The notes under the pieces were generated by a model. That model did not search any database, was not told the origin of the DNA, and saw only the letters and a program-made list of their open reading frames with translations. The translations under genes and the position numbers were made by a program. Of a DNA stretch of 64,000 nucleotides, positions 25,803 to 34,276 are shown piece after piece. The first letter of the stretch is position 1. Every line of letters starts with the position of its first letter. The stretch comes from Rubripirellula amarantea (GTDB taxonomy: Bacteria; Planctomycetota; Planctomycetia; Pirellulales; Pirellulaceae). The DNA is taken from positions 516,721 to 580,720 of the forward strand of contig NZ_SJPI01000002.1 in NCBI RefSeq assembly GCF_007859865.1, given 5' to 3'.

Positions 25803-28142
25803 TTAGCGAAACCTGAGTAACGAACTGAGTGTTCGTGTGACTCGATCGGCAACTGATAGCGGCTTGGCTTCGATACGCGAGATAGCGTCGAAACCAGTGA
25901 TCATCGGCAAGGCGTCCACCTCTGCCAATTCGACTCGAACTAAATAGCTGGTTGACGCCGGTTGGGTTTGGCGGGAAGCACGGGGATCATCCCGGCGGTC
26001 GCGGTCTTGTTGTTCGTTCCACTGGCGGATCGAAATGCTGACGACCTTTCCCGAGAACGTCTTCGACGGCACCGCCGCCAAAGCTAACTTAACGTCGGCG
26101 CCGACTTCGATGCGTTCGACTTGCGATTGCGAAAGGACAATCTCTGCGTCCCATGCTTCGTCGACAAGCACGCTCATTAGTTCAAACCCCGATTCCATCA
26201 GGCAGTTTTGGTTGGATTCGTCCGTCGGGTAGCCTGACCAACTAACCAATCGTGACTGGGACATTGCCTCGACATCTTCATTTCGACGCGGCGCGGCAAG
26301 CAGTTTTCCACTAGCGGGCGCTTTGATCACTAGACCATCGCGGCGTGATCGACGACTTTGAAGTTGTTGATGCAAATCGTCCAGCAACGCTTGCTGACTG
26401 GGAAGATCGTTTGCCGCTTCGGGAGTATTCAACGATGCCAAGCGAATTGATTCGACGATGCTCGCTTGACTCTCATAGCGACCCTTGGTCTGCAGGTATT
26501 TCAATTCAACATCGGGATTCGAAAACGTCGCAATCGCGTCACCTTCGTTTACCACGTCGCCCGGCTTTGCGTGCAGTTCGGTAAATAATCCAGTGGTGGA
26601 AACGTAGATTGGGGCTTCCTGGCGTGGCAACACGCGAGCACTGGCGGATAGGCTCGTCGGCAACGGGAAGAAGCATGCAGCTACTAACAAAGCTGCCCCG
26701 GCAACGGAGAACAACGAACGCTTCATCTTTAGTTTGCCTCGACGACCCGGGTTTTTGAGAAATTGATAAGGACCACGCAGCAAAGCGAACAACATTCCAC
26801 CGGCTGCGAAGACACACAAGACGCGACCCACCGATTCCAACCGATACGGTCGCAAGATAAGCGACACGATCCAAAGGATGACCAGCGTTAGTATCCAGCG
26901 ATACAAGAACGCGGCGAGTGCGTAGGTCGTGAACCAAAACTTTTCTGATGCCGTCAACGATTCGTCCGACGACTCATCCACGCCTAGGAACAGGTTCGCC
27001 GCTAGATTCGACAACATCCTAGTAGACTTTTGTCCTAGATTAGGAACGTCCCATAGGTCCGACAGGACATAATATCCGTCGTATCGCAGTAGTGGATTGG
27101 CGTTAAACACAATCGTGCTGACACCGCATACCAGCATCACGTTCATTGCAATGTAGTGAACGATGCCCGGTGCAGTGGATGCCCAAATGAGCGTCGCCAA
27201 CGATGCCAAAACGAGCTCAGTTGCAATGCCCGCGAGTCCCACTGCGGCGCGTTGGAATCGGCTTGGCAACATCCACGAATCCGAGGTGTCGCAGTAAAGA
27301 GCTGGCGTGAACACCAACAGCATAGGGCCGATCTGGTGGCACTCACCGCCGAAGTGCTTGCAGATGATCGCATGACCCAGTTCATGAAAAACCTTGGTCG
27401 TCCCAATCACAGCCGCCAGGATCAGCACCGATTCGAGCCGAATCCATTGACCCATGCTGGGGAACTCAGTGGAGAACGTGTCCCAACGGATCACGAAAAC
27501 CGCCAGCGCGTACAAGCAAGTACAAACAATTACCATCAACGCTAACGGCGAAAGGAACGGTCGTGCGAAGGGGTAAAGCCGTTTCAATAACGGTTCTGGA
27601 TCGACTCCGGGGAAGCGTATGAACAACAATCCGCTAAGGTGCTGCATCCACTTCTTGCGTTGTTCTTTCGTGCGACGTGTTTGCAACCGTTGACCCTGCT
27701 CGCGTGCGTCCGAGATCGTCAGGCCACTTTCGTGAAACCGAAACAACAAACGGTTCAAGTCGACGGCGGATACCTTGTCCGGAGCGAACTGCTGCTCGTA
27801 GGACTCTTTGATCGAGTCGAGAGAAGTCGACCCATCAAGCATTTGCAAAACGAAGAACTCATCCGGACGCATCCGGTGGTACTTCATCGCCACTGGATCT
27901 TTCGCCACCACGGCCGATTCGTGTTTGTGCTTCGTAGCCACAAATTGCAAGTCACCACGAACGCGCACCGAAAGCGGTTGCGAGGTAAGCGATTGCGGAG
28001 TGGATGGCGTTTGGGGCACAGGGGTAAGGCGTGAAGAATGAAAGGTGATGGGACGCTTCGCGCGAAGGGGACAACGATTGCGGAAGCCTAGAAGTGAAAC
28101 AAGATATTCCGGTGCACGAAGTCGAACACATCGCTGAACCAA
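25803..28142 (-). CDS. M50 site-2-protease-like membrane protein with C-terminal HlyD domain
   Basis: The exact start is uncertain: a TTG at 28142 overlaps the partner gene by 55 bases, and no ATG precedes the conserved N-terminal domain. Residues about 55-140 form a soluble domain (VRGDLQFVA ... MRPDEFFVLQMLDG), as seen in YydH/M50-like export proteins. The zinc site HELGHAIICKHFGGE lies near residue 256, and the second motif NANPLLRYDGYYV near residue 346, within a set of TM helices. After the last TM segment a HlyD-like part follows (lipoyl half around SGKLLAAP, beta-barrel ending in FDAISRIEA). It would cleave within or near the membrane, or act in peptide/protein export. The downstream position relative to the GAF-HlyD gene indicates a two-component device. 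Confidence 0.85.
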   Translation of the reverse strand: MVQRCVRLRAPEYLVSLLGFRNRCPLRAKRPITFHSSRLTPVPQTPSTPQSLTSQPLSVRVRGDLQFVATKHKHESAVVAKDPVAMKYHRMRPDEFFVLQMLDGSTSLDSIKESYEQQFAPDKVSAVDLNRLLFRFHESGLTISDAREQGQRLQTRRTKEQRKKWMQHLSGLLFIRFPGVDPEPLLKRLYPFARPFLSPLALMVIVCTCLYALAVFVIRWDTFSTEFPSMGQWIRLESVLILAAVIGTTKVFHELGHAIICKHFGGECHQIGPMLLVFTPALYCDTSDSWMLPSRFQRAAVGLAGIATELVLASLATLIWASTAPGIVHYIAMNVMLVCGVSTIVFNANPLLRYDGYYVLSDLWDVPNLGQKSTRMLSNLAANLFLGVDESSDESLTASEKFWFTTYALAAFLYRWILTLVILWIVSLILRPYRLESVGRVLCVFAAGGMLFALLRGPYQFLKNPGRRGKLKMKRSLFSVAGAALLVAACFFPLPTSLSASARVLPRQEAPIYVSTTGLFTELHAKPGDVVNEGDAIATFSNPDVELKYLQTKGRYESQASIVESIRLASLNTPEAANDLPSQQALLDDLHQQLQSRRSRRDGLVIKAPASGKLLAAPRRNEDVEAMSQSRLVSWSGYPTDESNQNCLMESGFELMSVLVDEAWDAEIVLSQSQVERIEVGADVKLALAAVPSKTFSGKVVSISIRQWNEQQDRDRRDDPRASRQTQPASTSYLVRVELAEVDALPMITGFDAISRIEAKPLSVADRVTRTLSSLLRFR

Positions 28143-30193
28143 CTTCGCAATAGTGATCGTTCACCACACGCGATCTTTGCCGTCACGTCGGCACCCGCTC
28201 GCATCATCGTTGCGTCAAAAGGCGCACCAGAAGATGCATCAGACGTTGGGTTTGTCAAATCGTCAAAGTGGACGACCGCTTCGGCATCGATGATTCGATT
28301 GCCCGTGGTGTCGAGACGTGCCGCGGTTGCAATGGTCTGCAAGTTCGCTCGAAACGACTGTTCGGGAAGCGTGGCGACAGCGAACTCAATCGGCAAATTC
28401 GGATTGTCCTTTGCGGCTTCAAGGACCGGGCCGGCGTCTCGGTCGGGAAGGTTCAGATCCAACGTCCATGGACCAGCGGTGCTGACGACGCTGACAAGCA
28501 AGTTGCCTCGCGACACGGGACGATCGCTCAATCGTCGCTGCAACTGCCAAGCAACGATTGTTCCGTCGATCGGTGCGGTGACGATCAGTTGCGATTGTTG
28601 TTGTTCAAGGATCGCTTGCTGAGTCTTCAGGTTGGCCAGTTCGCTCTCGAGTTGTCGTTGTTCCATTGCCAATCGGCTTGACGCGGACACATCACTGGTC
28701 TCGGTCAAACGCATCGATGCGAGCGCTCCCAAACGACCTGTCTTGGTCTGAATGTCACCGGCAAGTGACTCGGACTGACTCTCTAGATCGGCGTTCTCCA
28801 ATTCTAAAATCGGATCGCCCGCTTTGACGACTTGGCCGTCAGTCACCAGCAAGGTTTTGACGACTCCATCGAGTGGTGCAAAGACTTCGCGTCGCATGGC
28901 AGGTTCGAGCTTGCCAGTGGTTACGACGTGATGTTCAACGGGGATCAAAATCGACGCCGTCAGCAGACCTACCAGTGCAACGGCTACGGCCGACGTGATC
29001 GGGAAGCGAGATCTTGACGTCAGAGATCCAATGGCTTTCCAAATCGGTAAACCAAAAACCTTGCGATGTTCAATGGAATTGGTCAACGCCAACATCGCTT
29101 CGGTAGCAATGATCGACATCGGTGGGCGGACGCCCGGTGGTGCAACGCTCGTGAAGTATTCCAGCACGATGACACCGACAAGCTCGCCATGCTGGTCGAA
29201 GGGATCAGCCGATACCACGTCCTCGTCAACTTCATCGGAACTTGATTGATGTAATGGCAGGATGATGGCTTTGGCGACGCCTGACTCATCGAGATAGTAG
29301 TCGAGTGGTTCTTGAATTTGGGGTGGCAACGGGTCTTCGCTCGGCAACACCATGGGACGCGCCATGATGACTGCGGATTGCGTCAACCGTTCAATGGACT
29401 TCACAGCGTTGCTGCGGCGATCGACAACGCTCACACCGCTGACCGCAGTGACGCGAAATTGCCGCGCATGCGGTACGAGGACGGTTACGCGGTCGCAGTC
29501 GAGCATCCGGCGAGTTTCGTTGGCAATACGATAACTGGTTCCGGTGACGTCGAGGTCGCGATGAAAGGAAGCGAGTGACCGAGTGTCCTGAACCGAGTGA
29601 GTCGCCGTGGTCAAGTCGGTTGGTGATTGACGACGCAGTTCGGTTTCTGGAACCGGCAGCGTTTCGACGACGCTGCGAGTGGATTCGGCATAGCGGCTTA
29701 GCGTTTGCAAATCCGTGACCTGTTCCATCGGTGTCGGAGCTTGTTCGGCTGGGTAGATCATCAACAATGCGGCACGATGGGGCGCATGCGTGAGCTCGAT
29801 GCGAAGGCCGCGTCGATCGACATCGTCATCCGTGCTGTTGATGTTGCAAGCGATCGCGGAACTGGTCGCGCTGGCGAGCAACTCGGTAATTGCCGAACGC
29901 TCGATTTGCTGAGACAGATCGTCATCGGCCACCAGCATCATGGGGTTGGTCCAATGCGAAGTGTCGATCGCAACCAGACCGCTTTGAAATTGGGCCAACA
30001 ACTCGCTAGCGAGATGCCTCAAGAAGTCAGACCGATCTTTGGACGCGGCTGCAATCTGAGCCACCCGTTGCGAGATCGCATCAGATGAAGTTGCGGCGGT
30101 CGAAACGCCGGACGTTCGGGGCGATTCAGAGGAGGAGTTCACGTTTACGTCACGCCAAGGTGTGAGCGAAAGGGACCGAAATGAATCGTGCAC
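28088..30193 (-). CDS. GAF-domain HlyD-family periplasmic adaptor
   Basis: The start may be GTG 30193 or a later GTG (30142). The cytoplasmic N-terminal part (about 380 residues) contains a GAF-like sensor around residues 206-374 (YRIANETRRMLDCDRVTVLV ... GELVGVIVLEYFTS). One TM helix follows (SAVAVALVGLLTASILI, near residue 400), then an HlyD adaptor: lipoyl half APLDGVVKTLLVTDGQVVKA, coiled coil (LAMEQRQLESELANLKTQQA), second lipoyl half VTAPIDGTIVAW, and beta-barrel. An HlyD adaptor with a cytoplasmic GAF domain suggests export activity gated by a ligand or by the cell's state. The gene runs directly into the M50-HlyD gene with overlap, so the two should be made together. Confidence 0.85.
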   Translation of the reverse strand: MHDSFRSLSLTPWRDVNVNSSSESPRTSGVSTAATSSDAISQRVAQIAAASKDRSDFLRHLASELLAQFQSGLVAIDTSHWTNPMMLVADDDLSQQIERSAITELLASATSSAIACNINSTDDDVDRRGLRIELTHAPHRAALLMIYPAEQAPTPMEQVTDLQTLSRYAESTRSVVETLPVPETELRRQSPTDLTTATHSVQDTRSLASFHRDLDVTGTSYRIANETRRMLDCDRVTVLVPHARQFRVTAVSGVSVVDRRSNAVKSIERLTQSAVIMARPMVLPSEDPLPPQIQEPLDYYLDESGVAKAIILPLHQSSSDEVDEDVVSADPFDQHGELVGVIVLEYFTSVAPPGVRPPMSIIATEAMLALTNSIEHRKVFGLPIWKAIGSLTSRSRFPITSAVAVALVGLLTASILIPVEHHVVTTGKLEPAMRREVFAPLDGVVKTLLVTDGQVVKAGDPILELENADLESQSESLAGDIQTKTGRLGALASMRLTETSDVSASSRLAMEQRQLESELANLKTQQAILEQQQSQLIVTAPIDGTIVAWQLQRRLSDRPVSRGNLLVSVVSTAGPWTLDLNLPDRDAGPVLEAAKDNPNLPIEFAVATLPEQSFRANLQTIATAARLDTTGNRIIDAEAVVHFDDLTNPTSDASSGAPFDATMMRAGADVTAKIACGERSLLRSWFSDVFDFVHRNILFHF

Positions 30194-30465
30194 CCTACTT
30201 CAAACTCACGCAACTGTCCGTCAGCGACCCGAAAAAAGCCCCTGACGGTTGGGCAACCGTGCCAGAAAACACCGGTTGTGCAGGTCGTAGAAGATAGCGT
30301 TACCCACGGCCGGAGGCAAATTCCTGTCGCCCAAGCCACCAGTCGCAATGTGCCAGATGCAAGCCACCAGATGCAATGTGCCGCTACCTATCGTGACGAA
30401 TCGCCACGTATCGACGGGCTCAGCGGAAACCACCTTTATGCGGAAACCACCGTACGGTGATAGGT
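30194..30465. other. Gap with short direct repeats, no gene
   Basis: About 270 bases. It contains a 14-base repeat around CCAGATGCAA (about 30354-30381) and a 17-base repeat around GCGGAAACCACC (30423-30456). Nothing coding is seen. Confidence 0.45.
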
Positions 30466-31416
30466 TTACCGCTCTCGAAATAGTTCGCTGATCGATTGGT
30501 CGTGGTGAATACGTTTGATCGCTTCAGCCAACAGAGGCGCTACCGATAACTGCACCAAGTTGGGCAACTGCTTTTCAGCAGGGATCGGAATCGAGTCCGT
30601 CACCACAATCGAATCAATCGGTGCATCCCTCAATCGTTCAATTGCTGGACCGCACAAGACGCCGTGAGTCGTCGCGATGTGAATCTCTTTGGCGCCGGCC
30701 GCATGCACCAACCGCGCCGCGCCGCAAATCGAGCCCGCGGTGCTGATCATGTCGTCAAACATCAACGCTATTTTGCCTTCGACCGGCCCACCGATGATGG
30801 TGTTCTGAGACACCTGAGTCGCGCTGGTGCGTCGCTTGTCGACGATCGCTAACGTTCCGCCAAGTCGCTTCTTGTGACCCAACGCTCGTTTGATACTGCC
30901 TTCGTCGGGGCTGACGATGACAATGTCGTTCGGGTCGTAACCCATTTTGGCGAAGTGCTCGTTCAGCACCGGTGCGGCGTACAAGTGATCAACGGGAACG
31001 TCAAAGAACCCTTGGATCTGGGCAGCATGCAAGTCCATCGTCAGCACGCGGTCAGCACCGGCGCGAGTGATCACGTTCGCGGCCAGCTTGGCTGTGATAG
31101 GCACGCGTCCTTCATCCTTGCGATCCTGTCGAGCGTAGCCGTAGTACGGAATTACTGCGGTGATTCGTTCGGCGCTGGCTCGCTTGCAACAGTCGATCAT
31201 GATCAACAACTCGAATAAGTTGTCGTTCACCGGCGGCGATGTTGGTTGGACCAGGAATACGTCGCGACCTCGAACATCCTCGTCGAGCTTGCAGTAGTTT
31301 TCGCCATCGGGGAACTTACCCAACGTGATGGCGGAAGGATCCAAGTGCAGGTGGCGACAAATCTTGGTTGCCAGATCGACGTTTGCTCGACCACTGAAAA
31401 TTTTTAGTTCACGCAT
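30466..31416 (-). CDS. prs: Ribose-phosphate pyrophosphokinase (PRPP synthetase)
   Basis: It catalyses ribose 5-phosphate plus ATP to PRPP plus AMP, feeding nucleotide, histidine and tryptophan synthesis in the cytoplasm. The ATG at 31416 gives 316 residues, the normal length, and starts MRELKIFSGRANVDLATKIC. Family motifs are present: the flexible loop YYGYARQDRKDEGRVPITAK, DLHAAQIQGFF, VIVSPDEGSIKRA and the PRPP-binding loop FDDMISTAGSI. The start lies inside the end of the upstream GlmU-like gene (8-base overlap), so they are coupled. The same neighbour pair, glmU then prs, is common in bacteria. Note EGS where many family members have VGG in the SPD-containing motif; this does not affect key contacts that I know of. 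Confidence 0.95.
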   Translation of the reverse strand: MRELKIFSGRANVDLATKICRHLHLDPSAITLGKFPDGENYCKLDEDVRGRDVFLVQPTSPPVNDNLFELLIMIDCCKRASAERITAVIPYYGYARQDRKDEGRVPITAKLAANVITRAGADRVLTMDLHAAQIQGFFDVPVDHLYAAPVLNEHFAKMGYDPNDIVIVSPDEGSIKRALGHKKRLGGTLAIVDKRRTSATQVSQNTIIGGPVEGKIALMFDDMISTAGSICGAARLVHAAGAKEIHIATTHGVLCGPAIERLRDAPIDSIVVTDSIPIPAEKQLPNLVQLSVAPLLAEAIKRIHHDQSISELFRER

Positions 31417-32179
31417 AACCCATCGCTCGCATTTTTTCGTCAACGAGCCGAAGTTCGTCTGGATTGTTGATGGAAAGAGCTTCGCATTCCTGCAGGACCG
31501 GCAAGGCTTCGACCGGTCGGCCCGAGGTTCGCAAGATCGACGCACAATCGGTCAAGTAGTATTCACCTTGAGCGTTATCGTTGGATAGCTTGTCCAGGGC
31601 AGCCAAGAGGTCCTGCGTTTGAAACAAGTAAGTGCTCATGTTCACTTCGCAGATCTTCAATTGTTCTGGCGTTGCGTCTTTGTGTTCGACGATGCCGGTG
31701 AATTCGCCTGCCGCGTTTCGCACAATGCGTCCTAGGCCCGTAGGATCGTCCTTTTCAAGTGTGCCAAGCAGCAGAGCCGGTTTCGCGTCTTGCAAGTGAG
31801 CTAACAACTTCGACAAACTAGTCGGTTGGATCAGCGGGGAATCGCCAGCAACCACAATGGTTGGCCCGGTTTGTTGTTCCAGGACCTCGCGACACATTTG
31901 AACCGCGTGGCCGGTTCCGAGTTGTTCCGTTTGGGTGACGAATTCGATATCGCTGCTGCGTTCGGCCAAGGCCAATTTGACAGCATCCGCTTCGTATCCC
32001 ACCACGACAATCAACTTCTTGACCCCCGCTTTCTCTAACGCATCAAGCACAAAGTGGATCATCGGACGATCGACGACAGGGCACAAAACCTTCGGCAAAT
32101 CGCTTTTCATGCGAGTACCTTTGCCAGCAGCCAAGACGACGGCACAGGGGGAATTCATAGGGGCAGGGACCAAGGACAT
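31409..32179 (-). CDS. glmU: GlmU-type N-acetylglucosamine-1-phosphate uridyltransferase, pyrophosphorylase domain only
   Basis: The nucleotidyltransferase signature AVVLAAGKGTRMKSDLPKVL, the VGYEADAV and TEQLGTGHAVQM motifs, and GDSPLIQP match the N-terminal domain of GlmU (UTP plus GlcNAc-1-P to UDP-GlcNAc, feeding cell-envelope precursors). The protein ends at 256 residues, right after the EVNMSTYLF and LNDNAQGEYYLTD-type region (here LSNDNAQGEYYLTD). The left-handed beta-helix acetyltransferase domain of full GlmU (about 450 residues) is missing. Acetylation must then be done by another enzyme, or this is a stand-alone NTP transferase with a related substrate. ATG 32179 and ATG 32158 are both possible starts. 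It overlaps prs. Confidence 0.82.
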   Translation of the reverse strand: MSLVPAPMNSPCAVVLAAGKGTRMKSDLPKVLCPVVDRPMIHFVLDALEKAGVKKLIVVVGYEADAVKLALAERSSDIEFVTQTEQLGTGHAVQMCREVLEQQTGPTIVVAGDSPLIQPTSLSKLLAHLQDAKPALLLGTLEKDDPTGLGRIVRNAAGEFTGIVEHKDATPEQLKICEVNMSTYLFQTQDLLAALDKLSNDNAQGEYYLTDCASILRTSGRPVEALPVLQECEALSINNPDELRLVDEKMRAMGYA

Positions 32180-32573
32180 AGATCGAAACTCAACCGGCCA
32201 CCATCGTCCCGTTTTCAGGTCAGCTCGACAACCGGGCCGTAGTACAGATTTCTTTTGCTAATCAAAACAGGGGAAAGATGAACCTTCAGGGTGCATTCGA
32301 CGTGAGTACTCGCTCGCCGTAGCGAGTATTCGCCCTCAATGTCTCGCGTCGAGCGATCGAAATTCCGGATTCGATCGTGAATTGGCTGATCCACTGATGC
32401 CAATGCCGCCACGCCAGTCCCAATTCGAAGCCGTGGCGTCATCTTGGGATGTTCCTGGTTCAGCGAGAAAGCGAACGCTATGCGGCGGTCGTCGCGGCGA
32501 TACTGGCTATTAAGAGCGGCGGCCCGACGATGGTTACAACCGCCCCACGATCGTTAAAGCGGGGCTGGCATCG
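32180..32573. other. 390-bp gap, no gene recognised
   Basis: It contains a perfect 8-base inverted repeat at 32307-32328 (TACTCGCT/AGCGAGTA, six-base loop) and, at its far end, a 20-base direct repeat (32550-32589) that reaches into the end of the DUF1080 gene. Promoter elements for glmU-prs are expected near 32200 but not identified. Confidence 0.4.
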
Positions 32574-32589
32574 TTATCGCGGGGCCGGC
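32550..32589. repeat. 20-bp direct repeat covering the DUF1080 gene stop codon
   Basis: Units at 32550-32569 and 32570-32589 match at about 16 of 20 positions. The second unit contains the last codons and stop (TAA, 32574-32576) of the DUF1080 gene; the first lies just downstream of it. Confidence 0.7.
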
Positions 32590-33884
32590 AAGATGCCTTC
32601 GGATTCGGTGACTGGTTCCGCTTCGACTTGGTCTTGTTCACCAGCGTCTTCGCTTTTCTCGACCGGGAATTCGACTTGCATCAGACCGCGGTCGATCATC
32701 CACATGTTGCGGAAGCGAACCGGGTCGCCATGATTCTGTAGCAAGACAGGCAACATGACCGGCTCTTCTGGCTTGCCGTATCCCGTGGGCGCTTCGATGG
32801 TAATGTCGTCCTGAACCTTGACGCCGTTTACCCACGACGTGATTCGGGCGTTGGAAAACTTGGTGCCGTCCGAGTTGTATCGCGGAGCAGTGAAACGAAT
32901 GTCGTAGGTCTGCCATACCAAGGGCGCAAACGCCATGTTCACATCTGGTGCCCGAACGGTATAGATCGCACCGAGTCCGTTGTACTTCGGATCTTGTGCG
33001 AACGAATCCAATACTTGGCACTCATAACGGCTGTGAATGTAGACTCCGCTGTTCCCTCGCTTTTGTTCATCGAAGTCGGGCATGTATGGCGTCATGAATT
33101 CGATATGCAAATCAAAGTCTTGAATCATCGGCTTGATCGAGAAGCCTTCTGCCAATAATCCTTCGTCGGTCACCGTCGCGTTATTTAGCAGTGATGTGTC
33201 CGTGCCATCGAAGAGCACGACTGCGCCTTCGGGTGGCGTTGCACCAAGCGTTCGTGACTTACGAGTGATCTTGTCCAATCGGCCCAATAGCTTTCCACTT
33301 GAATCGATCACCGAACAACCGCTGGGATCGACAAACAGAGCGACTGGAATGGAATCGCCAGCGGATGAGCGAATGGACGCACCCGAGAGAACGACCGCTT
33401 CACCGGCACGTCGACCGACCAATCGCATCGTGTCATCTAGTTTTCCGCCTTCGCCTGGAAGTCCACCCGAGAATGACAAAGCATCAAAATCGCTTTCACC
33501 AATCGGTCGCAATTGAAGACCCATTTGGTCCTCTGGCGAATTTGACGTGCCGAGCGCGTTGTTGCGATTGACGCTGCCGAGAAATTCACCCATCAAAAAG
33601 AAGCTCGGATCGTCGGCCGGTGGTGACGTATACGCTCGGGCTCGTTCAGGTTCGGCGGGTATGTCGGCCTCGGATGATTCAGACGTCGATTCTTTCGCCG
33701 GGTCGCTGTCGCCGGTTTCGCCGTCAGCCATTTCCTTTTCGGAAGATTCTTCTTCGACGGGGATCGCCTTGGCGATCGGCTGGATCGGTGCTGGGCTAGG
33801 AGTCGCTTCGTCGTCTTGAGCCAGGGCGAAGGTGGGACATGCGAAACCGAATAAGCACAACAGTAAAGCAATACGAGCAGTCAT
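32574..33884 (-). CDS. Secreted DUF1080 (3-keto-disaccharide hydrolase-like) protein
   Basis: A signal peptide (MTARIALLLCLFGFACPTFA) is followed by a low-complexity Glu/Ser/Pro stretch (about residues 24-90), then an Ala/Gly-rich middle domain of unknown type. From about residue 220 comes a DUF1080 domain: VVLFDGTDTSLLNN, DFDLHIEFMTPYMP, the core GNSGVYIHSRYECQVLDSF, and the C-terminal LLQNHGDPVRFRNMWM. DUF1080 domains have a concanavalin-like fold and include 3-keto-disaccharide hydrolases and glucanase-like proteins; planctomycetes encode many, probably for polysaccharide use. The GNSGVYI segment is the family hallmark. It is a single-gene unit, with minisatellites at its 3' end. Confidence 0.9.
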   Translation of the reverse strand: MTARIALLLCLFGFACPTFALAQDDEATPSPAPIQPIAKAIPVEEESSEKEMADGETGDSDPAKESTSESSEADIPAEPERARAYTSPPADDPSFFLMGEFLGSVNRNNALGTSNSPEDQMGLQLRPIGESDFDALSFSGGLPGEGGKLDDTMRLVGRRAGEAVVLSGASIRSSAGDSIPVALFVDPSGCSVIDSSGKLLGRLDKITRKSRTLGATPPEGAVVLFDGTDTSLLNNATVTDEGLLAEGFSIKPMIQDFDLHIEFMTPYMPDFDEQKRGNSGVYIHSRYECQVLDSFAQDPKYNGLGAIYTVRAPDVNMAFAPLVWQTYDIRFTAPRYNSDGTKFSNARITSWVNGVKVQDDITIEAPTGYGKPEEPVMLPVLLQNHGDPVRFRNMWMIDRGLMQVEFPVEKSEDAGEQDQVEAEPVTESEGILPAPR

Positions 33885-34259
33885 GAGGCGTCATATCTTT
33901 GATGAGAAGGAAAGAACACGGACGTCTATCGTAATTCGCCAGATTCCGCCATCCAGCCAGAAACAGGACTCGTCGCCACCGTCTGACCAAATTTCGTTCC
34001 GATTGCAACTCCCGAACCGTTAATCGCGTAAAACACGGCAAGCTTGGAACATGCGACGATCCTGGGCCAACCCGCGATTGTGGCTAACCCGGCGATCGCA
34101 GCAACACGTCACGCACGAACGGCGTTCATGCGGAACGCGTTGGGAAATCGGCCAAGACGCGAAGCGGCTCTAAAACGCCAATTCAGACGCGAAGCGGCTT
34201 CAGAACGCCAATTCAGACGCGAAGCGGCTTTAGGACGCCGAGTCATACGCGAAGTGGTT
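33885..34259. other. 375-bp gap with a 30-bp minisatellite
   Basis: The half nearest the giant gene is a 30-base repeat (34157-34276). The half nearest the DUF1080 gene shows nothing recognisable, although that gene's promoter should lie here. Confidence 0.45.
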
Positions 34260-34276
34260 CTAGAACGCGAAGTCAT
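34157..34276. repeat. 30-bp minisatellite (4 copies) extending the 3' end of the giant gene
   Basis: Units start at 34157, 34187, 34217 and 34247. The unit nearest the gene (34247-34276) contains its last codons and TAG stop (34260-34262). Because 30 is a multiple of three, the copies stay in the gene's frame and each re-creates a similar peptide (FASELAF or FAYDSAS) and a stop. Confidence 0.88.

Noticed and set aside
34157-34276. A CRISPR array at the 30-bp repeats
   Set aside because: Units are directly adjacent with no spacers; this is a minisatellite.
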